Source: Desulfuromonas sp.
Lineage (GTDB): Bacteria; Desulfobacterota; Desulfuromonadia; Desulfuromonadales; Desulfuromonadaceae
Direction of reading: 5' to 3'
NCBI GenBank assembly: GCA_002869685.1
Contig: PKUE01000161.1
Coordinates: forward strand, 56,711 to 120,710
DNA: 64,000 nt
Below the pieces are notes generated by a model, which saw only the letters and a list, made by a program, of their open reading frames with translations, was not told the origin of the DNA and did not search any database. Both the position numbers and the translations under genes were made by a program. The first letter of the stretch is position 1. Each line of letters starts with the position of its first letter. Shown here in pieces: positions 10,592 to 20,438 of the stretch.

Positions 10592-11362
10592 ATGGCGATG
10601 GCTGAGAATGAGAACCAAGAGATCGTGAATGTTATCACGATCAAGTGGGGCGATAAGTACGGAGCGGATTATGTGAACCGGTTGTATCGTGGGGTTGCCA
10701 AGAACCTGCAGCGTCCGGCCCGTCTGGTGTGTTTTACCGAACGGCCGGAGGGGATTGACGCTTACATCGAAACAAAACCGTTGCCACAGTTCGATGCGCC
10801 CGAGTCACATCTCTGGTGCAATTGGCGAAAAATCTCGTTGTTTCGTGATGATCTGCCGTTGGAGGGACTCTGCCTGTTTCTTGATCTCGATCTGCTGATT
10901 ACTGGACCGTTGGACCCTCTTTTTGATTTCGGTGACCCGGATCGTGTGCCGATCATCCATAACTGGATGGCTGCGCACAAAACGATCTTTCGTGATCGGC
11001 CGGAAATCGGCAATTCCTCTGTGTTTCGCTTTAGGGCCAACCAGTTCGGTTTCATCTATGAACAGTACCTGAGGGAGATGACGTGGGCCATGGCCAATTT
11101 CCATCCGCCGCAGACCTATCTGACCCACTGCATCCGACCCTATATGTGTTACTGGCCCGAACAGTGGGTAGTCAGTTTTAAACGCCATCTTCAGCGCCCT
11201 TTTCCACTGAATTGGCTTGCTCCTGCCAAAACGCCACCGGATCATGCCAGTATTGTGGCTTTTCACGGTCGCCCCAATCCTGACGAAGCTCTGTCCGGCT
11301 ACTCGCGCAACAAACCGCATCACAAGGTGTTGCCGACGAAGTGGATTGCCCAGTACTGGTAG
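10592..11362 (+). CDS. putative glycosyltransferase-like protein (ORF opens at 10532; ATG at 10592 looks likelier)
   Basis: GT-A-like elements: VITIKWGDKYGADYVNRLYRGV, LCLFLDLDLLITGPLDPLF (DxD-like). Confidence 0.6.
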   Translation: MAMAENENQEIVNVITIKWGDKYGADYVNRLYRGVAKNLQRPARLVCFTERPEGIDAYIETKPLPQFDAPESHLWCNWRKISLFRDDLPLEGLCLFLDLDLLITGPLDPLFDFGDPDRVPIIHNWMAAHKTIFRDRPEIGNSSVFRFRANQFGFIYEQYLREMTWAMANFHPPQTYLTHCIRPYMCYWPEQWVVSFKRHLQRPFPLNWLAPAKTPPDHASIVAFHGRPNPDEALSGYSRNKPHHKVLPTKWIAQYW

Positions 11363-11372
11363 ACCTTTGGGA

Positions 11373-11567
11373 TCAGTCGCGTTTGTTCTTATCCCGCCGG
11401 TCGAGCCACCACGTCAAGCCCTGAGCGACACTGGAGCCGAATAGAAAGCCCATAATAACGGCAAGTCCCAGGGCTCGTTGCCACGAATTGTTGCTGATGG
11501 CGATGGCAAACATCACCAGCGCAAACGGGATGGCACTGCCTAAAAACAGCAGATAAAAACGTTTCAT
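11373..11567 (-). CDS. small membrane protein, coupled to the PPK2 gene
   Basis: 64-aa ORF with two predicted TM segments; its ATG overlaps the stop of the upstream gene (ATGA). Confidence 0.6.
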   Translation of the reverse strand: MKRFYLLFLGSAIPFALVMFAIAISNNSWQRALGLAVIMGFLFGSSVAQGLTWWLDRRDKNKRD

Positions 11568-13042
11568 GATTGAACCTCGTCGAGCAGGCGTTCCATCTGT
11601 TCGATGGTGTGGCGCAGCACTTCAATACGGGCGAATTTTTTGTCGTTGGCGGCGATGAGGTGCCAGGGCGCTTCACGGGTGCTGGTGCGACTGATCATTT
11701 CGTTGGCGGCGCGTTCATAATCCTGCCAACGGTCACGGTTACGCCAATCCTCATCGGTGATTTTGTGTTGTTTCCACGGCGTGACTTCCCGTTCTTTGAA
11801 GCGGCGTAACTGCTCGTCAGGGTCGATATGCAGCCAGAACTTGAGCAGCAGTGTTGGAGACTGGATCAGTTGCTGCTCGAATTCATTGATCTCCTCGAAG
11901 GCCCGATTCCATTCGGCGTGATGAGCAAACCCCTCGACCCGCTCAACCAGGGTGCGTCCATACCAGCTGCGGTCGTAGATGGTGACCATGCCGGAGCGCG
12001 GCAGATGGCGCCAGAAGCGCCACAGGTAATGGTGATCCTTCTCTTCGTCGGTGGGGGCACCAATTGAGATCTGTTGAACCAGCCGCGGGTCCATGGCATT
12101 GGCCGCCCGGCGAATGCTGCCTCCCTTGCCGCTGGCATCCCAGCCTTCAAACAACAGGATGGTGGACAGGCGTTGTTTATACGCCTGCCACACCCGTTTC
12201 TGCAACAGTTTCTGGTAGTGCTCCAGCTGGGCACGGTAGTCATCACGCGTAAGTTTCTGACTTAGATCGATACTGTCAAGAACCGGGGCGGTTTCCACTT
12301 CCATGACCGAATCTTCGACAACCGGTCCGTGGGACTGCGTGGTGAACGACTGAAGTGCCTTGTGGAGGATGGTAAACACCCGCAATTGACGATGACGTTT
12401 GTGACTGGCATCGATAAGATGCCAGCGGGCATGGGCGCGATCTGTGTGGCGAATGGTCTGTTCGGCGGCATCGCGAATGCGCGGGTAGTGATCAAAGTGC
12501 CACATGGCCCGCTTGATCATCTCCGGCGACTCGTGGTGTTTCTTTTTCAGGTTCTGATGTTTCTTTTTTTGTGCTTCGGGGCTCAGGTGTAGCCAGAATT
12601 TGAGAATCAGGGCGTGGTCGTCGGCAAGCATCTTCTCCAGCCGGACGATGCGGCGCATGTCGTGTTCGAGGATCAGGTCGCTGTCGTTGCCTTCAACATG
12701 ATGGCGCATGGGATCGGTGTACCAGGCGCCAAAGAAAATGCCAATTTGGCCGCGGCCGGGCAGCTGGCGCCAAAAGCGCCAATGATCCGGGCGCTGCCGC
12801 TCTTCATCGCTGGTCTCCCAGAAGGTGCGGATCATCACATTGCGCATATCAAGCATATCACCCAGGGCGTTGACCAGCTCCCCCTTGCCTGCACCGTCCA
12901 TTCCTGAAATCAGTACAATGATCGGGCCGGGGGCATTTTGACAGGCGATCTGCGCCGTGATCAGCTGGCTGCGCAGTTGATCAACCGCTTCCTTGTAGCT
13001 TTCTTTGCTGACCTGCTGACCCAATTCAACGGATTCGAACAT
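11564..13042 (-). CDS. pap: polyphosphate:AMP phosphotransferase (two-domain PPK2 family)
   Basis: Tandem PPK2 domains: Walker A-like ISGMDGAGKGELVNAL and FEGWDASGKGGSIRRAANAMDPR; YDRSWYGRTLVERVEGF. Confidence 0.92.
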   Translation of the reverse strand: MFESVELGQQVSKESYKEAVDQLRSQLITAQIACQNAPGPIIVLISGMDGAGKGELVNALGDMLDMRNVMIRTFWETSDEERQRPDHWRFWRQLPGRGQIGIFFGAWYTDPMRHHVEGNDSDLILEHDMRRIVRLEKMLADDHALILKFWLHLSPEAQKKKHQNLKKKHHESPEMIKRAMWHFDHYPRIRDAAEQTIRHTDRAHARWHLIDASHKRHRQLRVFTILHKALQSFTTQSHGPVVEDSVMEVETAPVLDSIDLSQKLTRDDYRAQLEHYQKLLQKRVWQAYKQRLSTILLFEGWDASGKGGSIRRAANAMDPRLVQQISIGAPTDEEKDHHYLWRFWRHLPRSGMVTIYDRSWYGRTLVERVEGFAHHAEWNRAFEEINEFEQQLIQSPTLLLKFWLHIDPDEQLRRFKEREVTPWKQHKITDEDWRNRDRWQDYERAANEMISRTSTREAPWHLIAANDKKFARIEVLRHTIEQMERLLDEVQS

Positions 13043-13073
13043 GATGTCCTCCTGACTGCGAGCGCATGGCTGC

Positions 13074-13727
13074 TCAGCTTTGAGGTGGTTCAGGTGGTGT
13101 CACCGGTTCGCTGAGCTCTTTTTTGCCAGAAAACAACCGGCCAATGGCGGCAAAAACCCGCTTGATGCCGCGCCACAATTTAGGCAGCAGCCAGATCAGC
13201 AGAAGAATGAAGACGATCAGCAGGCCGAGAAAGATCATCGGATGGTTGAGGGCAACCCACAGCCCGCCGACCACGGCAACATCCTCACTCAGCGATGCGG
13301 CCCAGTTTGTGACCGGCTCGGGAGAGGTATTGATCAGCACGCGCGAGCCGGCTTTGGTGGCATGGGTGGCTGCAGTCAGGGAACCACCGACAATGGCCGC
13401 CGCCAGACTGACCGATGGATCAACGCCGCCCGCCGCCGCTGCCGCCAACGCGGCGCCAGCCGGGATGCGGATAAAGGTGTGAATCGTATCCCAGCCGGTG
13501 TCAACGCCGGGGAACTTGTCGGCGAAGAACTCAACCACATACATCAGGGCACTGGCCCCGATCACAATCGGCTCCTGAACGATATGCAGGGTTTCCGGCA
13601 GCGCCATGGCTCCGGAGTTTCCCATCAGCCCCAGCACCAGAATTGTCGCGTAGAGGTTGATGCCGCTGGCCCAGGCGGCACCCATGCTCAGGGCGATAAC
13701 CGCAGTGATTTGATCCAGTTGATCCAT
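13074..13727 (-). CDS. DUF4126-type membrane protein
   Basis: SMGAAWASGINLYATILVLGLMG, WDTIHTFIRIPAGAALAAAA, ATHATKAGSRVLINTSPEPVTN pattern. Confidence 0.8.
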   Translation of the reverse strand: MDQLDQITAVIALSMGAAWASGINLYATILVLGLMGNSGAMALPETLHIVQEPIVIGASALMYVVEFFADKFPGVDTGWDTIHTFIRIPAGAALAAAAAGGVDPSVSLAAAIVGGSLTAATHATKAGSRVLINTSPEPVTNWAASLSEDVAVVGGLWVALNHPMIFLGLLIVFILLLIWLLPKLWRGIKRVFAAIGRLFSGKKELSEPVTPPEPPQS

Positions 13728-13730
13728 GGC

Positions 13731-16700
13731 TTACTCCTTATCCAGTTCTTTCTCGGCGGTTTCGGTGTCGGGAAAGGCACTTTCAATGATAAAGGATAAC
13801 TCCTCATCCGGCGCCTTGGCGATCGGATTGTCGGAAGACGCTGTTGCCTCCGGGGCGGGCGTCGAAGTCGTTGCCGCCACAGGAGCAGACTCTGAAGCAT
13901 TTGCAGGTTGCCGTTGCTGACGGGGCGGGAGTTTGCGCCACAGCCCATCGGTAGTGAAACTCTGCCAGCCCCAGTTCAGCCAGCGCAGCAGCGCACTGGC
14001 CAGCCACAGAGCCCATAGCAACATCAGAATGCGGTAGACATACATGGGGACAGAGATGGCCCAGGCTTCCGGCATCAGCAGTGGGCTGCGGTCTTGATAC
14101 CAGCGCAGGTTCCAGGCTGTGGAATTGTTGCCGTCAATTTGCATTTCAGGCAAGCCGAGCAAGCCCTGCTGAATAGCAATGAGAATGGTGAGCAACGCAA
14201 TGGCCGTCAGAGCCACCAGCGTGACCTGAGCCAGGTTGAAACGCAGTGGTGTATTCAGCTGCTCATGGTAGCTGCGACGCAGGCCGAGCAGAATCAGCCA
14301 ACCCACGACCGGAACCAGAGCGGGCAAGCTGGCTTGGCTCAGACCGGCACACAACAACAGCCAATGATACCAGCGCAACGGGGTGGGGGCATGCCGGCCC
14401 AGAAGCCACGATAGCACCAGGATGATCAGAAGCACGCCCCAGAACAGGACTGCCGGGCCGAGAACCGGTCCGCCAACCAGCAATGTCCAGCGGTTGTGCG
14501 GCAACTTCAGGGTGATGTGACTTTCAACGTGGGGCGTTGCCAGACTGATTTGCGGTGTCCGGGTGAACCACTCTACTCCTTGAGGCTGATGCCAGTGGAG
14601 AACAATGCTCTGGCTGCCGGGAACCAATGGCAGCGTCACCAGGCGTTTGTTCTGCTTGATCGGCTGAGTGCGGCCGTTGATGACAACTTCATCAAGTTCG
14701 GCCCCCTGAGGCAGAGTGATGACATGATCGGTACCGTGACTGCTGCGCACATCGAGGGACAAACTGGCGGCAGTACTGCGTTTACCGGGGGTGACTTCAA
14801 GGCGGCTGTTGTCGATGGTGATGGTCTGACCTTTCACCCCTTCAGGGCGGGTGATGGTCAGTGTCAGCCGCTCATTGGCCCACGGCGACCACTGCGGTAG
14901 CCAGCGGCCGTGCTGAAAGCGATGGATCACCGGAACGCCAGCACTGTCAATGTGCCACATCCGGTCTGCGTTGACCCGCCAGACTTCACTGAACTGGGCG
15001 CTGTCAGCGGCCACCAATTCCAGCTGGGTTGATTTTTCCAGGGTGGATTGCCAGCGAATCTGCTCGGTGTTGGCTGGCAGATTGATAATGGCGATGTTGT
15101 CCTCGACGGTAATGTCACGGTCCGTGACTCGTTCGCCGTTGAGCAGAGGAATCTGCAACACCGCCGCAGCCCCCTTCTGACTCAAGCGGGTGACGGTGGT
15201 GACCACCTGCCAGTCAAGATTGAGGATCAGTTCCCGTTCGACCCGAACGAAGGTCGGGACTTCACCGGGCTGCAGTTTCTTTTCCGTCTGGCTGCTGATG
15301 CGGGTCAGCTCGATGGGGCCATGGCTGGCCTGGCCATCAGCGATGCCTCCCACCAGCCACCCCGGTGTGGTGAGGTGTACCATGCCGGCTGCCATGGGCA
15401 GTGGCAATTGCAGCCGCTGCAGGGTGTCGGCCAGCGGCGCATGCAGGGTGATGACATGGTGTCCCTCGGGGACGCGGGCCCACAACTGCTGTTGTTGATC
15501 CCGATACAACGGGACATTAGTGTTGCCGTCGAGCTGGACCGTCTGCACCGACAATTGCTTGAGTGGAAAGGGCAGTGGCACGGCACTGGCGACCTGACTG
15601 TGATAGGTCATCTCCAGCTTGAGCCGTTGATTGTCCGTCTGGATGTTCAACTGGTCGAGGGACGTACAATAGGGGGCGCAACCCGGTGGTTCGGTGAGTC
15701 GGGTGTACAGCTCATCGAGCAGTTCCGGTGACGGGAACGCGGCCTGGGCCGGTGTCACCCCGGTACCGAACAGCAACAGGGCGGCAAATCCTGCACTGAG
15801 CAGCGGGAGGATTAACCCGGTGGCCGCGGTGGTTGTCGCAAGTTTATCCCCTTTCCAGCGGGGCAGTGGCCCCTGGCTGAACAGGTGAAGGAACATCAGA
15901 CCGATCAGCACCACGCCGGCTACCAGCAGCAGTCGCGTGGCCAGTGGCGGTAACAGATAGAGGTGCAGTTGCTGGTTGGCCATGACCGGGCCGTTCCAGC
16001 TCAGTTCGATCTGTTGCCATTGCCATTTCGGCAAACCTGGTCCGGTTTGGATTTTTAGGTCCGGATTGTAGCGGTTCATGACGTTAACCGCTTTTTCCAT
16101 CACCATTTCGCGAGAGGCCGGGGCAACACTCTGCACCATGACTTCATCGCTAACCATTGTCGGTAGCGGTGCCGATGGATAATAGCCGTAGTGGTTGTGG
16201 TGAGGTGTCAGTTGCGGGTAAAGGGCGCTGCGGATCTGCTGAACACTGAAGATGAGAACGATGATCAGCATACCGAGCATGGCCACATTACGATACCAGT
16301 GGATCAGTTGTTTTATTCGGCCACCCGGCAGAACACGCAGCAGGGCAATGGGAATCAGCACATGCAACCAGATCAGGCGTGGCGCCTCCGGTTCGTGGTA
16401 GATCAGCACCAGACCGAGCATGGCGATAATTCCTGCGGTAGCTCCCCACAATCGGCCAAAACTCAGGGTAAGAATCAGAACAATAAAGATGTCCAGTAAT
16501 GTCCAGCGTTGCAGCCAGGTCGATGAGGCGTTGTCTACGCCGGTTGCTTCGATCAGCCGCCAGCCTGGGGGCAGATTCAGTCGGGTCACCAGCTGTTCAG
16601 GGTTGAACTGCCAGCCGACGGCAGGCAATGCGCCGAGGTCCACTGGTAAAATCCGGCTCTCGGCTTCGAGAGCGACATTGCCCTGACGCACTTCAACCCC

Positions 16701-17942
16701 GGCACCAGTCGCCGTGGGAAGATGGGTGATGAATTGATCCTGACCATGGCTGCTGACGCGACCCAGCTGCAGAACCGGACTGGCTTCGAGGCGTGAGCGA
16801 CTTTTTAATTCGCCCGTGACGAAGTCTTTCACCGTGTAGCCGCCACCGTCAAAGTCAAGCCAGAGGGTCCGTTGCAATTCCAACCGCTCATTGGCCGGAT
16901 CGCTGTCGCCCCGTTTGCTTGCCACCAGAGTTAATTGGCTTTCGGGGGTCATCAGGTAGGCGGGCAGGTTGCGCCACTGTCCGGGCATGCCGGTCTGGGC
17001 AGGGTCGATGGCTGTGGCCCCTTCAATGCTGACGACACGCAGTTCAGGATGGGCCTCGATCGCCCAGATCTCTTCGTCGGCCCACGGGCCTTCCGGCTTG
17101 GGCAGGGTCAAGGTGTCAATGGGCCCCTGGTGACGGGCTGAAAGTTGCAGCGTCCAGTTGCCCGGTTTGAGTTGCAATCGCAGGGTACCGTCATTTTCCA
17201 GGCGGGCCGGGAGAGGACTCTCAAGGGCCAGCGGAATGTAGCCCGCAGGCAGCATGACACCGGTGCGCATTTCGCGGGCCTGACCGGAGACGTGCAACTG
17301 AATCCGTGTGGTCAGCACCAGCGGAATGGTGTCGGCGACATGACGAAAAACCCGAAAGCTGACGTGATCCTGGACCGCTTCATTGTTCTGGTCACCTTTG
17401 TTGAGCCACAGCAGGCCGTTGTTATCCATTTGGGGCTGATGGATATACTGACCGTTGCGGGTCAGTTTGAGCAGCGCGGTTCCTTTGGGAACCTTGAGGG
17501 TCTCCGGGAGTTGGCTCCAGCTGAATTGGCCGCGAATCTCATAGCGTCCGGCAGCCAGCCACAATGCCGGCTGCTGCTGGCCGTTGTCCCCGCGATCGTT
17601 GTAGCGCAGGACGTTACCGTCTTTGCCGTTGATGGTGACCTGTTGTGGCCAGAAACGGCTATCGCCGGGGAGTTGTACCCAGCCCTGCTGTTCCAATTCC
17701 CAATACTGTTCAAAGCGGGCTCCACGGTCATTGGCGGCCAGAGTAAGACTGCCGGGCCATTGGCAGCGGTGCTGGTCGTCACTGTTCCAGAGCAGGGTGC
17801 AGGCCTGTTCGGTTTCATCATTGAGCACCCAACGCTGCCAGGGCTGCAGGTCTTGAGGAACATAGGGATTGGCGCCAACCACAGTGGGGAGGCTCAATGT
17901 CAGCAGAAGCAGGATCAGAAACAGACGGCGGGGGAGAGACAT
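13731..17942 (-). CDS. very large envelope/membrane protein of unknown function (about 1400 aa from the Met preceding the signal peptide)
   Basis: Signal peptide MSLPRRLFLILLLLTLSLPTVVGA; beta-rich, Trp-rich ectodomain segments between TM clusters; long uninterrupted ORF. Confidence 0.8.
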   Translation of the reverse strand: MSLPRRLFLILLLLTLSLPTVVGANPYVPQDLQPWQRWVLNDETEQACTLLWNSDDQHRCQWPGSLTLAANDRGARFEQYWELEQQGWVQLPGDSRFWPQQVTINGKDGNVLRYNDRGDNGQQQPALWLAAGRYEIRGQFSWSQLPETLKVPKGTALLKLTRNGQYIHQPQMDNNGLLWLNKGDQNNEAVQDHVSFRVFRHVADTIPLVLTTRIQLHVSGQAREMRTGVMLPAGYIPLALESPLPARLENDGTLRLQLKPGNWTLQLSARHQGPIDTLTLPKPEGPWADEEIWAIEAHPELRVVSIEGATAIDPAQTGMPGQWRNLPAYLMTPESQLTLVASKRGDSDPANERLELQRTLWLDFDGGGYTVKDFVTGELKSRSRLEASPVLQLGRVSSHGQDQFITHLPTATGAGVEVRQGNVALEAESRILPVDLGALPAVGWQFNPEQLVTRLNLPPGWRLIEATGVDNASSTWLQRWTLLDIFIVLILTLSFGRLWGATAGIIAMLGLVLIYHEPEAPRLIWLHVLIPIALLRVLPGGRIKQLIHWYRNVAMLGMLIIVLIFSVQQIRSALYPQLTPHHNHYGYYPSAPLPTMVSDEVMVQSVAPASREMVMEKAVNVMNRYNPDLKIQTGPGLPKWQWQQIELSWNGPVMANQQLHLYLLPPLATRLLLVAGVVLIGLMFLHLFSQGPLPRWKGDKLATTTAATGLILPLLSAGFAALLLFGTGVTPAQAAFPSPELLDELYTRLTEPPGCAPYCTSLDQLNIQTDNQRLKLEMTYHSQVASAVPLPFPLKQLSVQTVQLDGNTNVPLYRDQQQQLWARVPEGHHVITLHAPLADTLQRLQLPLPMAAGMVHLTTPGWLVGGIADGQASHGPIELTRISSQTEKKLQPGEVPTFVRVERELILNLDWQVVTTVTRLSQKGAAAVLQIPLLNGERVTDRDITVEDNIAIINLPANTEQIRWQSTLEKSTQLELVAADSAQFSEVWRVNADRMWHIDSAGVPVIHRFQHGRWLPQWSPWANERLTLTITRPEGVKGQTITIDNSRLEVTPGKRSTAASLSLDVRSSHGTDHVITLPQGAELDEVVINGRTQPIKQNKRLVTLPLVPGSQSIVLHWHQPQGVEWFTRTPQISLATPHVESHITLKLPHNRWTLLVGGPVLGPAVLFWGVLLIILVLSWLLGRHAPTPLRWYHWLLLCAGLSQASLPALVPVVGWLILLGLRRSYHEQLNTPLRFNLAQVTLVALTAIALLTILIAIQQGLLGLPEMQIDGNNSTAWNLRWYQDRSPLLMPEAWAISVPMYVYRILMLLWALWLASALLRWLNWGWQSFTTDGLWRKLPPRQQRQPANASESAPVAATTSTPAPEATASSDNPIAKAPDEELSFIIESAFPDTETAEKELDKE

Positions 17943-18182
17943 GGTTTCGATTCCCTTTGGTAGTGCGCATTGCAGAGCGGTCATGGGTGTCGGGACCGTT
18001 GCAGCGCAGTCAGATCAACATTACTCGGGGCTGGGTATGCCCGCAAGGCAGTCAAGACTTGGTATAGACAGTCATTGTAACGCAAAATGAGGCCTGGCGC
18101 ATTAGACAACTCTTCGCCCATTTCATGAAGGGGATGTGGACAAAAACAGGCCACGGACGCGCACTTTGCTCAGCACAGAACA

Positions 18183-19040
18183 TCAGCGCATAGCTCCAAG
18201 TTTGACCAGCAGCCGGTCCAGCCAGCGCCACGGCAGCAGACGGCGGCAGGTCGCCAGAACATAGGTGGGCAGGGTGACGTAATAACGGGGTTGCGGGCGG
18301 GTACTGTGTAGAGCATGAAGGACCCGCTTGACCACCAGCGCCGGTGAGCCGGTAAACGGGGTGGGGTGCTCAGTGGCGGCGTAATAGCTGGTGATGCGGC
18401 GGTAATCCTCGGCGTGTCTGCTGTCCTGCCAGGCGATGTCTTTTTCAAAGGCGCCCAAGGCATTGTGGCGGAACTGGCTGCGAATCGGCCCCGGTTCAAT
18501 CAAGCTGACTTTGACCGGCGAGTTGTGAAGCTCCAGCCGTAAGGTGTCGGTGAGCCCTTCGAGGGCAAACTTGCTGGCATTGTAGGCCCCCTGCCACGGA
18601 AAAGCGACGAGACCGAGGACAGAGCTGATGTTGACTAAGCGGCCGCCTTGGCCCTGCTTTAATGCGGGCAGTAGCCCGACGGTCAGCTGGTGGGTGCCGA
18701 ACAGATTGACGGCAAACTGCTGTTCGAGCGTGTCACGGCGGATATCTTCGACGGCACCGGGTTGACCATACGCGGCATTGTTGATCAGCGCGTAAAGGTC
18801 GTTGCCACACAGTGTGGTCACCTGCTCGATGACTTGTGAAACACTGGCGGCATCGGCCAGCTCCAGACGGCAGCTGGTCAGACCAAGACGCTGTAATTGC
18901 GCCAGATCTTCATCGCTGCGTGCGGTGGCAATGACCCGGTAGTTGTGTTGATAGAGGCTGAGGGAGATTTCCCGACCGATTCCGCTGGAGGCACCGGTGA
19001 CCACGACCCAGCGTTGTTGACCCATGGCTGTCATGCGCAT
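18183..19040 (-). CDS. SDR family oxidoreductase
   Basis: VVVTGASSGIGREISLSL, NNAAYG, YNASKFALEG (YxxxK). Confidence 0.92.
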   Translation of the reverse strand: MRMTAMGQQRWVVVTGASSGIGREISLSLYQHNYRVIATARSDEDLAQLQRLGLTSCRLELADAASVSQVIEQVTTLCGNDLYALINNAAYGQPGAVEDIRRDTLEQQFAVNLFGTHQLTVGLLPALKQGQGGRLVNISSVLGLVAFPWQGAYNASKFALEGLTDTLRLELHNSPVKVSLIEPGPIRSQFRHNALGAFEKDIAWQDSRHAEDYRRITSYYAATEHPTPFTGSPALVVKRVLHALHSTRPQPRYYVTLPTYVLATCRRLLPWRWLDRLLVKLGAMR

Positions 19041-19075
19041 TTCCCTGGTGTTAAAGTGGGTGGACGATGGTGCTT

Positions 19076-20359
19076 TTAGCCAAAACGGTAGACAAGTTGG
19101 CCCTGGAAGAACAGTTCAATGGGGCCATCTTCCGAGACCTTGACGACCCGGCCATAGTGGGAAGCTGCGGCGGCCGCCGTGGTCCGGCCGCCGCCGGTAA
19201 CCAGATCGCCGGCCTTGGAGGTGTCAATGATAACACCGGTGTCAAGCAACTCCCCTTTACGGTTGATCACGGTCAGGCCGTCGGAAGATAAGATTCGCAT
19301 CAACTCGCCGGAACGTTTCAAAACACCGATGCGGGTGCCGCAGACGTGGCGGATCAGTGCACGGCTGAGGGGGTCACGCCCACCCACCGATCCTTTGCGT
19401 AACTCCTGCAGATCGGTTTTGCCGTCACTGATGAGAATGACGGTGCCGTGGCGCGATTTGGACAGGGCGTAGACCGACCAGATCAAAACATCAATGGCGC
19501 GTCTGTCGATGCAGCCGGAGAGAAACACGCGGAAAATATCCGGATCGTAAATGCCCCAGTCTCCCTTGCGCCACACCAGCAGTTTACCGCTGTCGAGGAC
19601 GACCTCGATTTCAGAAGCTTCATTGACATAGATGGCAAAGGCGCCGGAACCGGCGTGTTCCAACAGGGCAACGGTTTCCCGGTTGGCCAGCTGGTCAATG
19701 GAGTCGCGAGGTCCGGGGCTGCTGGTACGGATGGTCCCCTTGACATTCATGCGGATGTCAGAGATGTACAGCGCGCGCAGGCCATCGACAAAACGGTAAG
19801 AGAGCGGGTTGACGAAAAAATTGGCATTGATCCGTTTGCGGTCATCGCCGAGATCCAGCCAGCTGTAGCGGGTTTTTTTCAACAGCGGCAGTAACTCTTC
19901 AAGCTGGTTACGATAGACCAGAAAGCCGGTCGTTGCCGGGGCGCCCTCGTACCGTTGATAAGAGAGCTTTTTCAGCAGCTGGATAAGGTTTTGCGTGGTC
20001 CAGAACACACCTTTGCGGTCATCCCGGATATAGCGGGCGACGGCGATATCCATCAGCGATGTCAGCAGGGCCGTGCGGAAATGGGCGGCGTAGCCTTTGG
20101 CGGAAAAGCCCGAAAACAACCCCTCGAGGGCCGTCAGCATTTCGCGAATGAAGCTCTCTTCGGTGGCGGTGAACGCCAGGGAGCCGCGCCGGGCACGGAA
20201 CTGGTACGGGATGGCATCGATCTCGATACCGATCACCAGGTCGCGTTCATTGTCGCCATCCGACTGGTCGCACTCCTCCAGTTCATTGAAAGAGACTTTA
20301 GCTCCCCCAAGAAAAGAACAGACACTGTTGCGAATGGCGTTAAAGGCTGATTTCGGCAT
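19076..20359 (-). CDS. protein with C-terminal DAC/DisA_N-like (diadenylate cyclase-like) domain and an unknown N-terminal domain
   Basis: C-terminus SRHGTVILISDG...SSDGLTVINRKGELLDTGVIIDTSKAGDLVTGGGRTTAAAAASHYGRVVKVSEDGPIELFFQGQLVYRF parallels the DAC pattern (IGALxxI...HDGAVII...GTRHRAAxxIS...VIVVSEExGxIxL). Confidence 0.6.
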   Translation of the reverse strand: MPKSAFNAIRNSVCSFLGGAKVSFNELEECDQSDGDNERDLVIGIEIDAIPYQFRARRGSLAFTATEESFIREMLTALEGLFSGFSAKGYAAHFRTALLTSLMDIAVARYIRDDRKGVFWTTQNLIQLLKKLSYQRYEGAPATTGFLVYRNQLEELLPLLKKTRYSWLDLGDDRKRINANFFVNPLSYRFVDGLRALYISDIRMNVKGTIRTSSPGPRDSIDQLANRETVALLEHAGSGAFAIYVNEASEIEVVLDSGKLLVWRKGDWGIYDPDIFRVFLSGCIDRRAIDVLIWSVYALSKSRHGTVILISDGKTDLQELRKGSVGGRDPLSRALIRHVCGTRIGVLKRSGELMRILSSDGLTVINRKGELLDTGVIIDTSKAGDLVTGGGRTTAAAAASHYGRVVKVSEDGPIELFFQGQLVYRFG

Positions 20360-20438
20360 AGAAACAAGAGTGCCTTATCCCGTCTAAGCGTGCAACAAAA
20401 AAGGGCTTTTCCGGTTAATGTTTTTTATGGTTTACGTG

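Noticed and set aside
13080-13799. 239-aa ORF antisense to the DUF4126 gene
   Set aside because: The minus-strand DUF4126-like protein has convincing hydrophobic pattern; plus-strand product is charged low-complexity.
17145-17963. 272-aa ORF antisense to the 1400-aa envelope protein
   Set aside because: Sense protein has a signal peptide and coherent TM pattern; the antisense frame is probably non-coding.
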